The notes beneath the pieces were generated by a model. It saw only the letters and a program-made list of their open reading frames with translations, ran no database searches and was not told the DNA's origin. Source: Sphingopyxis macrogoltabida (GTDB lineage: Bacteria > Pseudomonadota > Alphaproteobacteria > Sphingomonadales > Sphingomonadaceae). Taken from it: a DNA stretch of 16,862 nucleotides. The stretch is taken from the NCBI GenBank assembly GCA_003241685.1, contig QFPJ01000017.1, positions 54,373 to 71,234 of the forward strand. The letters run 5' to 3'. Of the stretch, positions 1 through 8,333 are shown one piece after another. The position numbers were made by a program, and so were the translations under genes. Numbering within the stretch: position 1 is the stretch's first letter; each line of letters begins with the position of its first letter.

Positions 1-1
1 C

Positions 2-1183
2 CCCCTCGCGCCGATGTTGTTCCTGTCGTTGATGCTGACTGCCTGTTCGGGCGGGGGCGATGCGCAGGGCGGCCCGCCGGCGCTTCCCGTTACCGTTGTC
101 ACCCCGCTGCTTCGCGAAGTGACCGAATGGGACGATTATGTCGGCCGATTCGAAGCGGTCGACAGCGTCGATGTGCGTCCGCGCGCGTCGGGTTATCTTC
201 AGAGGTCGCATTTCACCGACGGCCAATATGTCCGGCAGGGGCAGTTGCTGTTCACGATCGACGCGCGGCCATCGCAGGCCCGGCTCGATCAGGCTCGGGC
301 GCAGCTTGCGCGGGCGCAGGCGACGCTCGTCAACGCCCGCACCGAACTGGCGCGATCGGAAACGCTCGCGAAGTCGCAGGCGGCCAGTCAGGAAGAAGTC
401 GAACAGCGCCGGGCGGCCGTCCGGGCGGGTGAAGCCGATGTTGCCGCCGGTCAGGCGGCGGTCCGTGCCTCGCAACTCGATGTCGGCTTCACGCGCGTCG
501 TCGCGCCGATTTCGGGCCGCGTGTCGCAGCGTCTGGTCGATCCGGGCAATTCGGTGACCGCCGACCAGACGGTTCTGACGACGATCGTGTCGACCAGCCC
601 GATGCATTTCAGTTTCCAGGGATCGGAAGCGAGCCTGCTCAATTACGAGCGGCGCGGCGATACGCTGCAAAACGCCCCGGTCCGCATCCGCCTGCAGGGC
701 GAGAGTGCGTATAGCCACAACGGCCGGATCGATTTTGTCGATAACGCGCTGTCGAACGGGTCGGGCACGATCACGGTGCGCGCCGTGGTGCAGAACCCCG
801 ACGGCAAGCTGCGCCCCGGCCTGTTCGGCCAGTTGCAGCTCGCCGCATCGGCACCGCGACAGGCGCTGATGCTACCCGCTACGGCGATCGTCACCGACGG
901 ACCGCGCCGCATCGTCTATGTCATGGGTCAGAAGGACGTCGTGCAGGCGCGTCCCGTCGAACTGGGCCAGACGGTCGGCGGCCTGCGCGTGATCCGCAGC
1001 GGCATCACCGCGAACGACCGCGTCATCGTCAACGGCATCCAGCGCGCGATGCCGGGCAAGCCGGCGAAGGCTGAACAGGGCCGCATCGGCAATGACGGCA
1101 AGGTCATCATGCCGAAGGGCGCTCAGGGCGCCGGGCAGGCCCGGAAAGCCGGAGAGCAGGGCGGGCAAGGGAGCGCGAAGTGA
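2..1183 (+). CDS. RND efflux periplasmic adaptor (membrane fusion) lipoprotein, MexE/AcrA type; 5' end probably cut by window edge
   Basis: This is the periplasmic adaptor that joins the inner-membrane RND pump to the outer-membrane channel. The first ATG is at 14, but the frame is open to the window edge. Starting at 14 would leave a hydrophobic signal with no basic n-region, and no ribosome binding site is visible before it, so the true start is probably just upstream. Counting from the ATG at 14, a lipobox LTAC puts the lipidated Cys at residue 11. A barrel-sandwich (lipoyl-like) half follows at about 55-85 (VRPRASGYLQ), then an Ala/Gln/Arg/Glu-rich coiled-coil hairpin at about 85-160, the returning lipoyl half (VVAPISGRVS), a beta-barrel, and a membrane-proximal domain. 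The tail, about 340-389, is Gly/Lys/Gln-rich and low complexity. The EWDDYVGR motif near the N-terminus favours the MexE-like branch. The stop overlaps the next gene's GTG by 4 bp (GTGA). The substrate cannot be told from sequence. Confidence 0.93.
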   Translation, partial: PLAPMLFLSLMLTACSGGGDAQGGPPALPVTVVTPLLREVTEWDDYVGRFEAVDSVDVRPRASGYLQRSHFTDGQYVRQGQLLFTIDARPSQARLDQARAQLARAQATLVNARTELARSETLAKSQAASQEEVEQRRAAVRAGEADVAAGQAAVRASQLDVGFTRVVAPISGRVSQRLVDPGNSVTADQTVLTTIVSTSPMHFSFQGSEASLLNYERRGDTLQNAPVRIRLQGESAYSHNGRIDFVDNALSNGSGTITVRAVVQNPDGKLRPGLFGQLQLAASAPRQALMLPATAIVTDGPRRIVYVMGQKDVVQARPVELGQTVGGLRVIRSGITANDRVIVNGIQRAMPGKPAKAEQGRIGNDGKVIMPKGAQGAGQARKAGEQGGQGSAK

Positions 1184-4100
1184 ACTTCAGCCGCTTTTTC
1201 GTCGACCGCCCGATCTTTGCGGCGGTCATCGCCATCTTCATCACGCTGATCGGGGCCTTTTCCTACCCGCAGCTCCCGCTCGCCCAATATCCCGACATCG
1301 CGCCGCCGACGATCAGCATCACGGCAGCCTATCCGGGTGCGTCGTCGGAGACGATCGCCGAAACGGTCGCCTCGACGCTGGAACAGGAGATCAACGGCGT
1401 CGAGAATATGCTCTATCTTCAGAGCAGTTCGACCCAAGGCGTTGCGCAGATCACCGTGACGTTCGAGCCGGGGACCGACCTGGATGCGGCGCAGGTGCTC
1501 GTCCAGAATCGGGTCGCGCTGGCCGAACCGCGATTGCCCGAACAGGTGCGCCAGGTCGGCGTGCAGGTGAACAAGCAGGAATCGGGATTCCTGATGATCG
1601 TCGCGCTGACGTCGACCGATCCCGCGATCGATATCGATTATGTCGGTAACTATGCCAATTCGACGCTGCGTGACCGGCTGCTTCGCCTCGAAGGCGTGGG
1701 CGGCGTGCAGATTTTCGGCGGCGGCTTCTATTCGATGCGCGTATGGATCGACCCCGACAAGGCGGCCGCGCGCAACCTGACCGCCCCCGAAATCGTGGCG
1801 GCGCTGCAGAACCAGAATGTGCAGGTGGCGGGCGGGTCGGTCGGCGCGCCGCCCTATGGCCAGGGCAACCCGGCGTTTGAACTGCCGGTCGAAGTCCCCG
1901 GCCGGCTCGTGTCGCCCGAACAGTTCGCCAATGTCGTGGTGAAGACCGACATACAGAATGGCGCGATCACGCGGCTTAAGGATGTCGCGCGAGTCGAGTT
2001 GGGCAGCCAGGATTATGGCGTGCGCGGCGTGTTCAACGGCCAGCAGGGCGTCGGCATGGCGGTCATCCAGCAACCGGGCGCCAACGCGCTGAGCGCCGCC
2101 AATCTGGTGCTCGACGAAGTGAAGGCGGCATCGGCCGACTTCCCGCCGGGCCTGGAATATCAGATTCCGTTCAACCCGACCGAATATGTCCAGGCGTCCG
2201 TCACCGCGGTTCAGGAGACGCTCGCTGAGGCGATCGTGCTGGTCGTGCTCGTTGTTCTTGTGTTCCTCCAGACGTGGCGAGCCGCGATCATCCCGATCAT
2301 CGCCATTCCGGTGGCACTGATCGGCACCTTCGCGGTGCAACTGGCGCTCGGCTTTTCGATCAACTCGTTGTCGCTGTTCGCGCTGGTTCTTGCGGTGGGC
2401 ATCGTCGTCGACGACGCGATCGTGGTGGTCGAGGCGGTGGAGAAGCATATTCGCGAGGGACTTGCGCCGCGCGAGGCCGCGCATCGCACGATGAACGAGG
2501 TATCGGGCGCGTTGATCGCGATCGGCCTCGTCCTGATCGCGGTGTTCGTGCCGACCGCCTTCATTCCCGGTATTCCCGGCATCTTCTATCAGCAGTTCGC
2601 GGTCACGATCGCGGCGGCGACCTTCTTCTCGACGCTGACGTCGCTGACGCTGTCGCCGGCGATGGCGGCGCTGCTGCTGAAGCCGCACGAGGAACATCAT
2701 GCGGAACCGAAGAACCCGGTGATGCGCTTTGTCCGCCGCGCGGCGGACAAGTTCAACAATGGCTTCGACCGCCTGTCCGAACGTTATGGCCGGACGACCG
2801 CGTCGCTGGTCCGCAAGACCGCGCTGATGCTGGGCCTCTATGCCGTGCTGCTTGCGGCGACGGGCTGGCGGCTCACCGACACGCCGACCGGCTTCATTCC
2901 TGATCAGGATCAGGGCGTGCTGATCGGCGTTGTCCAGTTGCCGCCGGGCGCCTCGCTCGATCGCACCAGCGAAGTGCTGGCGCGCGCGCAGCAGACGGTG
3001 AAAAATATCGATGGCGTGGCGAGCATTGCCACCTTCGCCGGTCTGGACGGATCGAGCTTTTCCACCGCTTCCAATGCCGGCACGATGTTCATCCGGCTGA
3101 CCGATTGGGGCGAGCGCGGCAGCAAGCTCAGCGCGACCGCATTGTCGCAGCAGCTTTCGGGCGCCCTTGCGGGCACGCTGCCCGAAGCCAACGCCTTCGT
3201 CATCGCTCCCCCGGCGGTGCAGGGACTGGGCAACGGCAACGGCTTCACCATGATGCTGCAGGCGCGCGGCGGGCAAAGCTACAAGGAACTGGAACAGGCC
3301 ACGATGGCGATGATGGGCGGCGCGCAGCAGGTGCCCGACGTCACGCAGGTGTTTTCGCTGTTCAACACCGGCAGCCCGCGCATCTTCGCCGATGTCGACC
3401 GCGACAAGGCGCAGATATTGGGCGTCGACCCGAGCCAGGTCTATGCCGCGCTCGGTACCTATCTGGCGTCCACCTATGTCAACGACTTCAACTTCCTGGG
3501 CCGCACCTTTCGCGTGACCGCGCAGGCCGAGCCGTCGGCGCGCAGCCGGATCGAGGATGTCGGGCGGCTTCAGGTGCGCTCGTCCTCGGGCGAGATGGTG
3601 CCCCTGTCGTCGGTCGCGACCTTCCGCGACGACAGCGGGCCGACACGCGTCGTGCGCTACAATCTGTACCCGGCGGTCGAACTCCAGGGACAGGCATCGC
3701 CGGGCGTATCGTCGGGCGCGGCACTGGGGGCGATGGAAGATCTGGCGGCGAAGACGCTGCCGCAGGGCTTCGACTATGAATGGACGGGGCTGGCCTATCA
3801 GGAGAAGGCGGCGGGCAGCAGCGCGGTGCTGATCTTCCTGCTGGCGGTGGTGTTCGTGTTCCTTGTCCTGGCGGCGCAATATGAATCGGTGTCGCTGCCG
3901 CTGGCGGTCATCCTGATCGTGCCGATGTGTATCCTCGCGGCGATGCTGGGCGTGAACCTACGCGGGATGGATAACAACATCCTGACTCAGGTCGGGCTGG
4001 TGGTGCTGATCGCGCTGGCGGCGAAGAATGCGATCCTGATCGTCGAATTCGCCAAACAGGCGGAGGAAGAAGACGGGATGAGCACGATGGACGCCGCGGT

Positions 4101-4380
4101 CCACGCCGCGCGGTCGCGCCTGCGCCCGATCCTGATGACCAGCTTTGCCTTCATCTTCGGCGTGATCCCGCTCGCCATCGCCAGCGGGCCGGGTCAGGAA
4201 ATGCGGCAGGCGCTGGGCACGGCGGTGACGTTCGGCATGTTGGGCGTGACCATTTTCGGTCTGCTCTTCACCCCGATCTTCTATGTCCTCTGCCGCAAGC
4301 TGGGCGACAAGGCGCTGAGCTATTCGAAGCGCAACCGGAAAAAGACGCGCACCGACGATACGCCGCTGGAGGCCCAATGA
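1180..4380 (+). CDS. RND-family inner-membrane multidrug/solvent efflux permease (HAE1 type, MexF/AcrB-like)
   Basis: This is the proton-driven trimeric pump of the tripartite efflux system, taking substrates from the periplasm or inner-membrane leaflet. Its 1066 residues match the usual 1030-1070. The start is GTG at 1180, overlapping the adaptor stop, with a GGGAG-type ribosome binding site in the end of the adaptor gene. The opening MNFSRFFVDRPIFA is characteristic of HAE1 pumps. TM1 lies at about 10-30, the first large periplasmic loop up to about 340, and TM2-6 at about 340-500. TM7 is near 545-562, followed by the second loop and TM8-12 from about 880 to 1040. The proton-relay residues are present: Asp411-Asp412 in TM4 (GIVVDDAIVVVE) and Lys949 in TM10 (AAKNAILIVEF). 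The C-terminus is basic and polar. The stop overlaps the channel gene by 4 bp (ATGA). I see no truncation or missing key residue. Confidence 0.96.
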   Translation: MNFSRFFVDRPIFAAVIAIFITLIGAFSYPQLPLAQYPDIAPPTISITAAYPGASSETIAETVASTLEQEINGVENMLYLQSSSTQGVAQITVTFEPGTDLDAAQVLVQNRVALAEPRLPEQVRQVGVQVNKQESGFLMIVALTSTDPAIDIDYVGNYANSTLRDRLLRLEGVGGVQIFGGGFYSMRVWIDPDKAAARNLTAPEIVAALQNQNVQVAGGSVGAPPYGQGNPAFELPVEVPGRLVSPEQFANVVVKTDIQNGAITRLKDVARVELGSQDYGVRGVFNGQQGVGMAVIQQPGANALSAANLVLDEVKAASADFPPGLEYQIPFNPTEYVQASVTAVQETLAEAIVLVVLVVLVFLQTWRAAIIPIIAIPVALIGTFAVQLALGFSINSLSLFALVLAVGIVVDDAIVVVEAVEKHIREGLAPREAAHRTMNEVSGALIAIGLVLIAVFVPTAFIPGIPGIFYQQFAVTIAAATFFSTLTSLTLSPAMAALLLKPHEEHHAEPKNPVMRFVRRAADKFNNGFDRLSERYGRTTASLVRKTALMLGLYAVLLAATGWRLTDTPTGFIPDQDQGVLIGVVQLPPGASLDRTSEVLARAQQTVKNIDGVASIATFAGLDGSSFSTASNAGTMFIRLTDWGERGSKLSATALSQQLSGALAGTLPEANAFVIAPPAVQGLGNGNGFTMMLQARGGQSYKELEQATMAMMGGAQQVPDVTQVFSLFNTGSPRIFADVDRDKAQILGVDPSQVYAALGTYLASTYVNDFNFLGRTFRVTAQAEPSARSRIEDVGRLQVRSSSGEMVPLSSVATFRDDSGPTRVVRYNLYPAVELQGQASPGVSSGAALGAMEDLAAKTLPQGFDYEWTGLAYQEKAAGSSAVLIFLLAVVFVFLVLAAQYESVSLPLAVILIVPMCILAAMLGVNLRGMDNNILTQVGLVVLIALAAKNAILIVEFAKQAEEEDGMSTMDAAVHAARSRLRPILMTSFAFIFGVIPLAIASGPGQEMRQALGTAVTFGMLGVTIFGLLFTPIFYVLCRKLGDKALSYSKRNRKKTRTDDTPLEAQ

Positions 4381-5789
4381 TGATCCGCAACCTGCTTGCC
4401 GCCGCCAGCCTGCTGGCCCTGTCGGCGTGCGTCGTCGGTCCGGCCTATCAGACGCCGACCCCGGGCGCGCCGTCGCAGACGCCGTTTCTGGAGGCGGGCA
4501 AGTCGCCGGCCTTCACCGGCGATCAGCCGCCCGGCGAATGGTGGAGCCTGTTCGGCGATCCGACGCTCGACGCGCTGGTCGAAGAGGCGCTGGCCGCCAA
4601 CACCGACCTGCGCGTCGCTGCCGCCAATCTGGCGCAGGCGCGGGCGGTGCTGCGCGAATCGCGCGCCGGCCGCTTGCCGACGACCGGCATCAGCGCGGGC
4701 GGCACCTATGCGCGCCAGCCGGGCAGCACGACCGGCATCGGCCCGGTCGAGGGCGACAATTATGATGTCGGACTCGACATCGGCTATCAGGTCGATCTGT
4801 TCGGCCGGGTCGCCAGCGCGATCCGCGCCAGCCGCGCCGATGCCGACGCGGTGCAGGCGGCGTTCGACCTGACGCGGATTACCGTCGCGGCGGAAACCAC
4901 GCGCGCCTATTCGGACGTCTGCGCCTTCAACCGCCAGCTGGCGGTGGCGGAGGAGACGCTGCGCATCCAGGAACAGACGTTCGACCTGACGCGGCGTCTG
5001 TTCGAAGGCGGGCGCGCAACGCGGCTGGAAACGGGGCAGGCGGGCGCGCTGCTCGAACAGACACGGGCCACCATCCCGACGCTGACGGCACAGCGCGCGG
5101 CGGCGCTCTATCGCCTGGCGGTGCTGACCGGCAAACCGCCAGCGGAAGCGCCGCAGCAGGTCATGGCGTGCCAGGCGCCGCCCGAACTCGATCGGCCGGT
5201 GCCGGTAGGCGACGGCGCGACGTTGCTGGCGCGGCGTCCCGACATTCGCCGCGCCGAACGCGAACTCGCCGCGGCGGCGGCGCGGGTCAATGTCGCGACG
5301 GCGGACCTTTATCCCAGTATTACGCTGGGCGGGGCGATCGGATCGACCGCCAGCTCGATTTCGGACCTGGGATCGTCGGACGGCTTCCGTTTCTCGATCG
5401 GGCCGCTGATTTCGTGGAACTTCCCCAATATGGAGGTGGCGCGCTCGCGGCTGAAACAGGCGGAGGCAGGCGCCGATGCGGCGCTGGCGACGTTCGACGG
5501 CACCTGGCTGTCGGCGCTGCAGGAAACCGAGAGCGCGCTCGCGGCCTATGGCGGCGAACTCGACCGTCTGGCGGCGCTGCGCCGCGCGGCGGGCGAGGCG
5601 GGTGAGGCGGCACGGATCGCGCGGCTGCGTTATCAGGCAGGGCGCGAGAATTTTCAGGTCGTGCTCGATGCCGAACGCTCGCTCGCCCAGATTCAGGCGA
5701 CCATCGCGCAGTCGGAGCAGCAGCGCGCGACCAATCTCGTCGCGCTGTTCCTCGCGCTGGGCGGCGGCTGGCAGGAACCGACGGCCTGA
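4377..5789 (+). CDS. Outer-membrane efflux channel lipoprotein, TolC/NodT (OprM/OprN) family
   Basis: This is the outer-membrane factor that completes the tripartite pump: a trimeric beta-barrel with a periplasmic alpha-helical tunnel. It has 470 residues, normal for NodT-type channels. The signal peptide MMIRNLLAAASLLALSAC ends in a lipobox with Cys18 as the lipidation site. The mature start, VVGPAYQTP, is typical of the family, which usually reads C-x-V-G-P-x-Y-x-x-P. The segment EWWSLFGDPTLDALVEEALAANTDL is the classic start of the first OEP repeat. The second repeat begins near LLARRPDIRRAERELAAA, about residues 284-300. Both contain long Ala/Arg/Glu-rich helices. The start ATG overlaps the permease stop as ATGA; an in-frame ATG directly after it (4380) is an equivalent alternative. 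The gene ends one base from the convergent stop of the MaoC-like gene, so there is no conventional intergenic terminator. Confidence 0.95.
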   Translation: MMIRNLLAAASLLALSACVVGPAYQTPTPGAPSQTPFLEAGKSPAFTGDQPPGEWWSLFGDPTLDALVEEALAANTDLRVAAANLAQARAVLRESRAGRLPTTGISAGGTYARQPGSTTGIGPVEGDNYDVGLDIGYQVDLFGRVASAIRASRADADAVQAAFDLTRITVAAETTRAYSDVCAFNRQLAVAEETLRIQEQTFDLTRRLFEGGRATRLETGQAGALLEQTRATIPTLTAQRAAALYRLAVLTGKPPAEAPQQVMACQAPPELDRPVPVGDGATLLARRPDIRRAERELAAAAARVNVATADLYPSITLGGAIGSTASSISDLGSSDGFRFSIGPLISWNFPNMEVARSRLKQAEAGADAALATFDGTWLSALQETESALAAYGGELDRLAALRRAAGEAGEAARIARLRYQAGRENFQVVLDAERSLAQIQATIAQSEQQRATNLVALFLALGGGWQEPTA

Positions 5790-5790
5790 T

Positions 5791-6660
5791 TTAACGGACG
5801 CGGGCGGTCGCGGTCATCACCGCGCGCCCGTCGCGCGCAAAGGCGCCCAGCGTGACCGCATCGCCAGCGCTGCGCAGCGCGAGGTGGAGGTCCTCGCCGC
5901 CGATCGCGGGCGAAACGCCGCGAAAATCGAACGCAGCGATGCGGTTGTCGCCGAAATGGCGCGCCGCGAGGTCGAGCAAGAGCGTTGCCGTCAGCGGGCC
6001 GTGGACGACAAGACCGCGATAGCCCTCCTGCTTCGTTGCATAAGGCAGGTCGTAATGGATGCGGTGGCTGTTGAAGGTCAGCGCCGAATAGCGGAACAGC
6101 AGCGCCTCCGACGGGACGAGCATCCGGTGCGCGTCCCAGCCCGACGCGTCGAAGTTGCCATCGCCCGGCGGCGGCGGGGCGGGCGGCGCGGCGGCGGGAG
6201 CGGGTTCGCGAAAGACGAGCGACTGGAGTTCGCGCACGGCCAGTTCGCCGTCGCCATGCGTTTCATGCGCCACCCCGGCAAAGACGAGCTTGCCGCTGCC
6301 GCCCTGCTTTTCGGTGATCGACGCGACGCGCGATGCGCGCATCACCGACTGGCCGGGACGCAGTGGGGCGAAAAACTCGACCTTGCTGGCGGCCCACATG
6401 CGGCGGGGCAGCGGGATGGGGGGCAGGAAGCTGTCGTTGCTGTCGCCGCGCACCGGATGACCGTCGGCGCCGAGGACGGCGGTCGGCGCGTCGGGCAGGG
6501 CGAGGCACCAGTGATATGCCTGCGGCACGGTGCCGTCGGCGGGCGCGCTGCGGTCGAGCGTCGCGAGCCAGCGCGCGGCCGCCGCGGCATCGACATGATC
6601 GTGGCGAATTTCTTCGCGGCCGATCCAATCGGCCCAATCGTCCGTCATTTGGCCGCCCAT
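5791..6660 (-). CDS. MaoC/FAS1-like hot-dog acyl-CoA dehydratase (mesaconyl-C4-CoA hydratase-like)
   Basis: This is a predicted cytoplasmic (R)-type enoyl-CoA hydratase/dehydratase of 289 residues. An N-terminal FAS1-like hot-dog domain (about 10-150) is joined by a Pro/Ala linker (153-165) to a MaoC-like hot-dog domain. The second domain carries ALTFNSHRIHYD (193-204) and VVHGPL (218-223), the hydratase-2 signature region with candidate catalytic Asn197, His199 and His202. This arrangement matches the family that includes mesaconyl-C4-CoA and 3-methylfumaryl-CoA hydratases, but members with unknown substrates are common. I chose the ATG at 6660 because it shares one base with the upstream gene's stop (TGATG) and has AAGGA about 8 bases before it. 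An internal ATG at 6648 is a weaker alternative. An open frame further upstream to 6750 only overlaps the dehydrogenase gene. It is the last gene of a - strand group and is translationally coupled to the long acyl-CoA dehydrogenase. Confidence 0.85.
   Translation of the reverse strand: MGGQMTDDWADWIGREEIRHDHVDAAAAARWLATLDRSAPADGTVPQAYHWCLALPDAPTAVLGADGHPVRGDSNDSFLPPIPLPRRMWAASKVEFFAPLRPGQSVMRASRVASITEKQGGSGKLVFAGVAHETHGDGELAVRELQSLVFREPAPAAAPPAPPPPGDGNFDASGWDAHRMLVPSEALLFRYSALTFNSHRIHYDLPYATKQEGYRGLVVHGPLTATLLLDLAARHFGDNRIAAFDFRGVSPAIGGEDLHLALRSAGDAVTLGAFARDGRAVMTATARVR
5801..5830 (+). terminator. GC-rich hairpin just after the efflux operon, inside the convergent gene's 3' end
   Basis: Twelve base pairs can form: CGGGCG (5801-5806) and CGCGGT (5809-5814) pair with ACCGCG (5819-5824) and CGCCCG (5825-5830), leaving a 2-nt bulge and a CATC loop. 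It begins 11 bases past the stop of the channel gene and lies within the last codons of the convergent hydratase gene. No T-tract follows, so it is not a canonical intrinsic terminator. It may still slow or end efflux-operon transcription or protect the 3' end. Both the function and its use in both directions are inference. Confidence 0.35.
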
Positions 6661-8255
6661 CAATTGCGTCCTTCGATCAAACCGCGCGCGATCACCTGCG
6701 CCTGAATTTCCGCCGCGCCCTCGAAGATATTGAGGATGCGTGCATCGCACAGAATGCGGCTGATCTCATATTCCAGCGCATAGCCGTTGCCGCCGTGGAT
6801 TTGCAGCGCCGCATCGGCGTTCGCCCAGGCGGCGCGCGCGCCGAGCAGCTTCGCCATGCCCGCCTCGATATCGCAGCGTTTGCCGCTGTCCTTGGCGCGG
6901 GCTGCGGCGTAGCTCAGCTCGCGTGCCATGACGAAATCGACGAGGCTCATCGCCAGCTTGTCGGAAACGCGCGGGAAGGCGATGATCGCTTTGCCGAACT
7001 GCTTGCGGGCCATGGCATAGTCGAGACCGAGTTCGAGCGCGCGGCGCGCGACGCCAACGGCGCGGGCGGCCGTCTGGATACGCGCGCCCTCGAACGTCCG
7101 CATGAGTTGTTTGAACCCTTGCCCTTCCTCGCCGCCGAGCAGCGCGTCGGCGGGAGCGGTCATGCCGTCGAACTGCAGCGCATATTCGCGCATCCCGCGA
7201 TAGCCGAGCACCTCGATCTCGCTGCCGGTCATGCCGGGCGCGGGGAAGGGATCGGCCTCTGTCCCCCGCGGCTTGGGGACGAGCAGCATCGACAGGCCGG
7301 CATAGCCCTTCGCATCGGCAACGGTGCGCGCGAGAAGCGTCATCAGGTCCGAGCGCGCGGCATGGGTGATCCAGGTCTTCGCGCCGTCAATGATCCAGCG
7401 ATCGCCCTCGCGGCGCGCCTTCGTTTGGAGCGAGCCGAGGTCGGAGCCGGTGTCGGGTTCGGTGAAGACCGCGGTCGGCAGGATTTCGCCGCTCGCGATC
7501 CGGGGCAGCCATGCGGCCTTTTGCGCGTCGGTGCCGCCGAGCACGATCAGTTCGCCCGCGATCTCCGATCGTGTGCCGAGCGATCCCGTACCGATCCAGC
7601 CGCGCGACAGCTCTTCGGTGACGATGCACATGACGAGCTTGCCGAGACCAAGGCCGCCATATTGCTCAGGAATGCAGACGCCGAAGGTGCCAAGATCGGC
7701 CATCGCCCGGACGGTTGCGTCGGGAATCAGCGCGTTGGCGAGGTGCCAGCCGTGCGCATGCGGGATGATCGCGGCGTCGGTGAAGCGGCGATACTGCTCG
7801 CGTATCGCGTCGAGGTCAGCATCGTGCAGCGTTTCGCTTGGCCAATGGCCTTCGGACAGCGCGGCGGCGACGTCGGCGCGGATTCCGGCATGATCGGCGT
7901 CGAGCAGATCGGCACAGGCGCCCGCGAGCGTCCGCGCCGCCGCGCCCAGCCCAAGGTCGGCGGGACGGAAAATCTCGTTCTGCCCCATCGGCAGGCCGCC
8001 GGTCAGTTGACCAATGCTTTCGGCGAAGGCGAGCGTGGCGATCTGCACGTCGAGCGGATTTACCCCGTTGCCGCCGTCGAGCCAGTCGAGCATCGCTTCG
8101 AGCGCCGCCGCCGTGGTGGCGACCCACGCGAAGCCGTGGGTCGCGCGTTGCTCGCTATCGATCGGGTTGGCGGCCAGTCGTTGGGCGAGCGCGGCCTGTG
8201 CCGCAGTACGATAGGCTTGCGTAGCGATCAGCGCTTTGGTGAGATCAACACGCAT
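6660..8255 (-). CDS. Long acyl-CoA dehydrogenase with N-terminal extension, methylsuccinyl-CoA dehydrogenase (Mcd)-like
   Basis: This is an FAD-dependent acyl-CoA alpha,beta-dehydrogenase, passing electrons to electron-transfer flavoprotein. It has 531 residues against about 380-400 for ordinary family members. The excess is an N-terminal helical region (about 1-145) containing EQRATHGFAWVAT (35-47) and GGLPMGQNEIFRPADLG (86-102). As I recall, this region is a hallmark of methylsuccinyl-CoA dehydrogenases of the ethylmalonyl-CoA pathway. The core follows with YGGLGLG (199-205), TEPDTGSD (265-272), RKQFG, QIHGGNGY, and the catalytic-base position Glu512 within IFEGAAEIQ, equivalent to the MCAD glutamate. 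Family membership is sure; the methylsuccinyl specificity is inference from the extension and from neighbours (hydratase immediately downstream, CoA-transferase upstream). The start ATG at 8255 has only a distant purine-rich site (AAGGAAAAGGAAG). A 78-base gap separates it from the thiolase. Confidence 0.88.
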   Translation of the reverse strand: MRVDLTKALIATQAYRTAAQAALAQRLAANPIDSEQRATHGFAWVATTAAALEAMLDWLDGGNGVNPLDVQIATLAFAESIGQLTGGLPMGQNEIFRPADLGLGAAARTLAGACADLLDADHAGIRADVAAALSEGHWPSETLHDADLDAIREQYRRFTDAAIIPHAHGWHLANALIPDATVRAMADLGTFGVCIPEQYGGLGLGKLVMCIVTEELSRGWIGTGSLGTRSEIAGELIVLGGTDAQKAAWLPRIASGEILPTAVFTEPDTGSDLGSLQTKARREGDRWIIDGAKTWITHAARSDLMTLLARTVADAKGYAGLSMLLVPKPRGTEADPFPAPGMTGSEIEVLGYRGMREYALQFDGMTAPADALLGGEEGQGFKQLMRTFEGARIQTAARAVGVARRALELGLDYAMARKQFGKAIIAFPRVSDKLAMSLVDFVMARELSYAAARAKDSGKRCDIEAGMAKLLGARAAWANADAALQIHGGNGYALEYEISRILCDARILNIFEGAAEIQAQVIARGLIEGRN

Positions 8256-8333
8256 GGTCAGCGCGCGCTTCCTTTTCCTTCGGGATGAGTGTGGGTCAAT
8301 CTGGCCGCCTGCTTTTCATCGACCCCTGCGTAC
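8256..8333. other. 78-bp gap between thiolase and long acyl-CoA dehydrogenase
   Basis: This short spacer within the - strand gene group shows no small gene, repeat or strong hairpin. On the - strand it carries the purine-rich stretch AAGGAAAAGGAAG about 14 bases before the dehydrogenase ATG, which is rather far for a ribosome binding site. The two genes are probably on one transcript. Confidence 0.5.

Noticed and set aside
1123..3879. Open frame of about 918 codons on the - strand
   Set aside because: It lies fully antisense to the RND permease, has low-complexity Arg/His/Asp-rich sequence and no recognisable domain. Long antisense frames are expected with this GC-rich codon bias.
1..5789. 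Specific drug assignment for the efflux operon (such as a MexEF-OprN or solvent pump orthologue)
   Set aside because: The family is clear, but substrate range is not readable from sequence and no linked regulator is in the window.
6661..6750. Upstream extension of the hydratase gene to an ATG at 6750
   Set aside because: The extra 30 residues only overlap the dehydrogenase gene and are unlike the family. The TGATG junction with AAGGA supports the start at 6660.
6333..8288. Open frame of about 651 codons on the + strand
   Set aside because: It is the mirror frame of the hydratase and long dehydrogenase genes, with no recognisable protein features.
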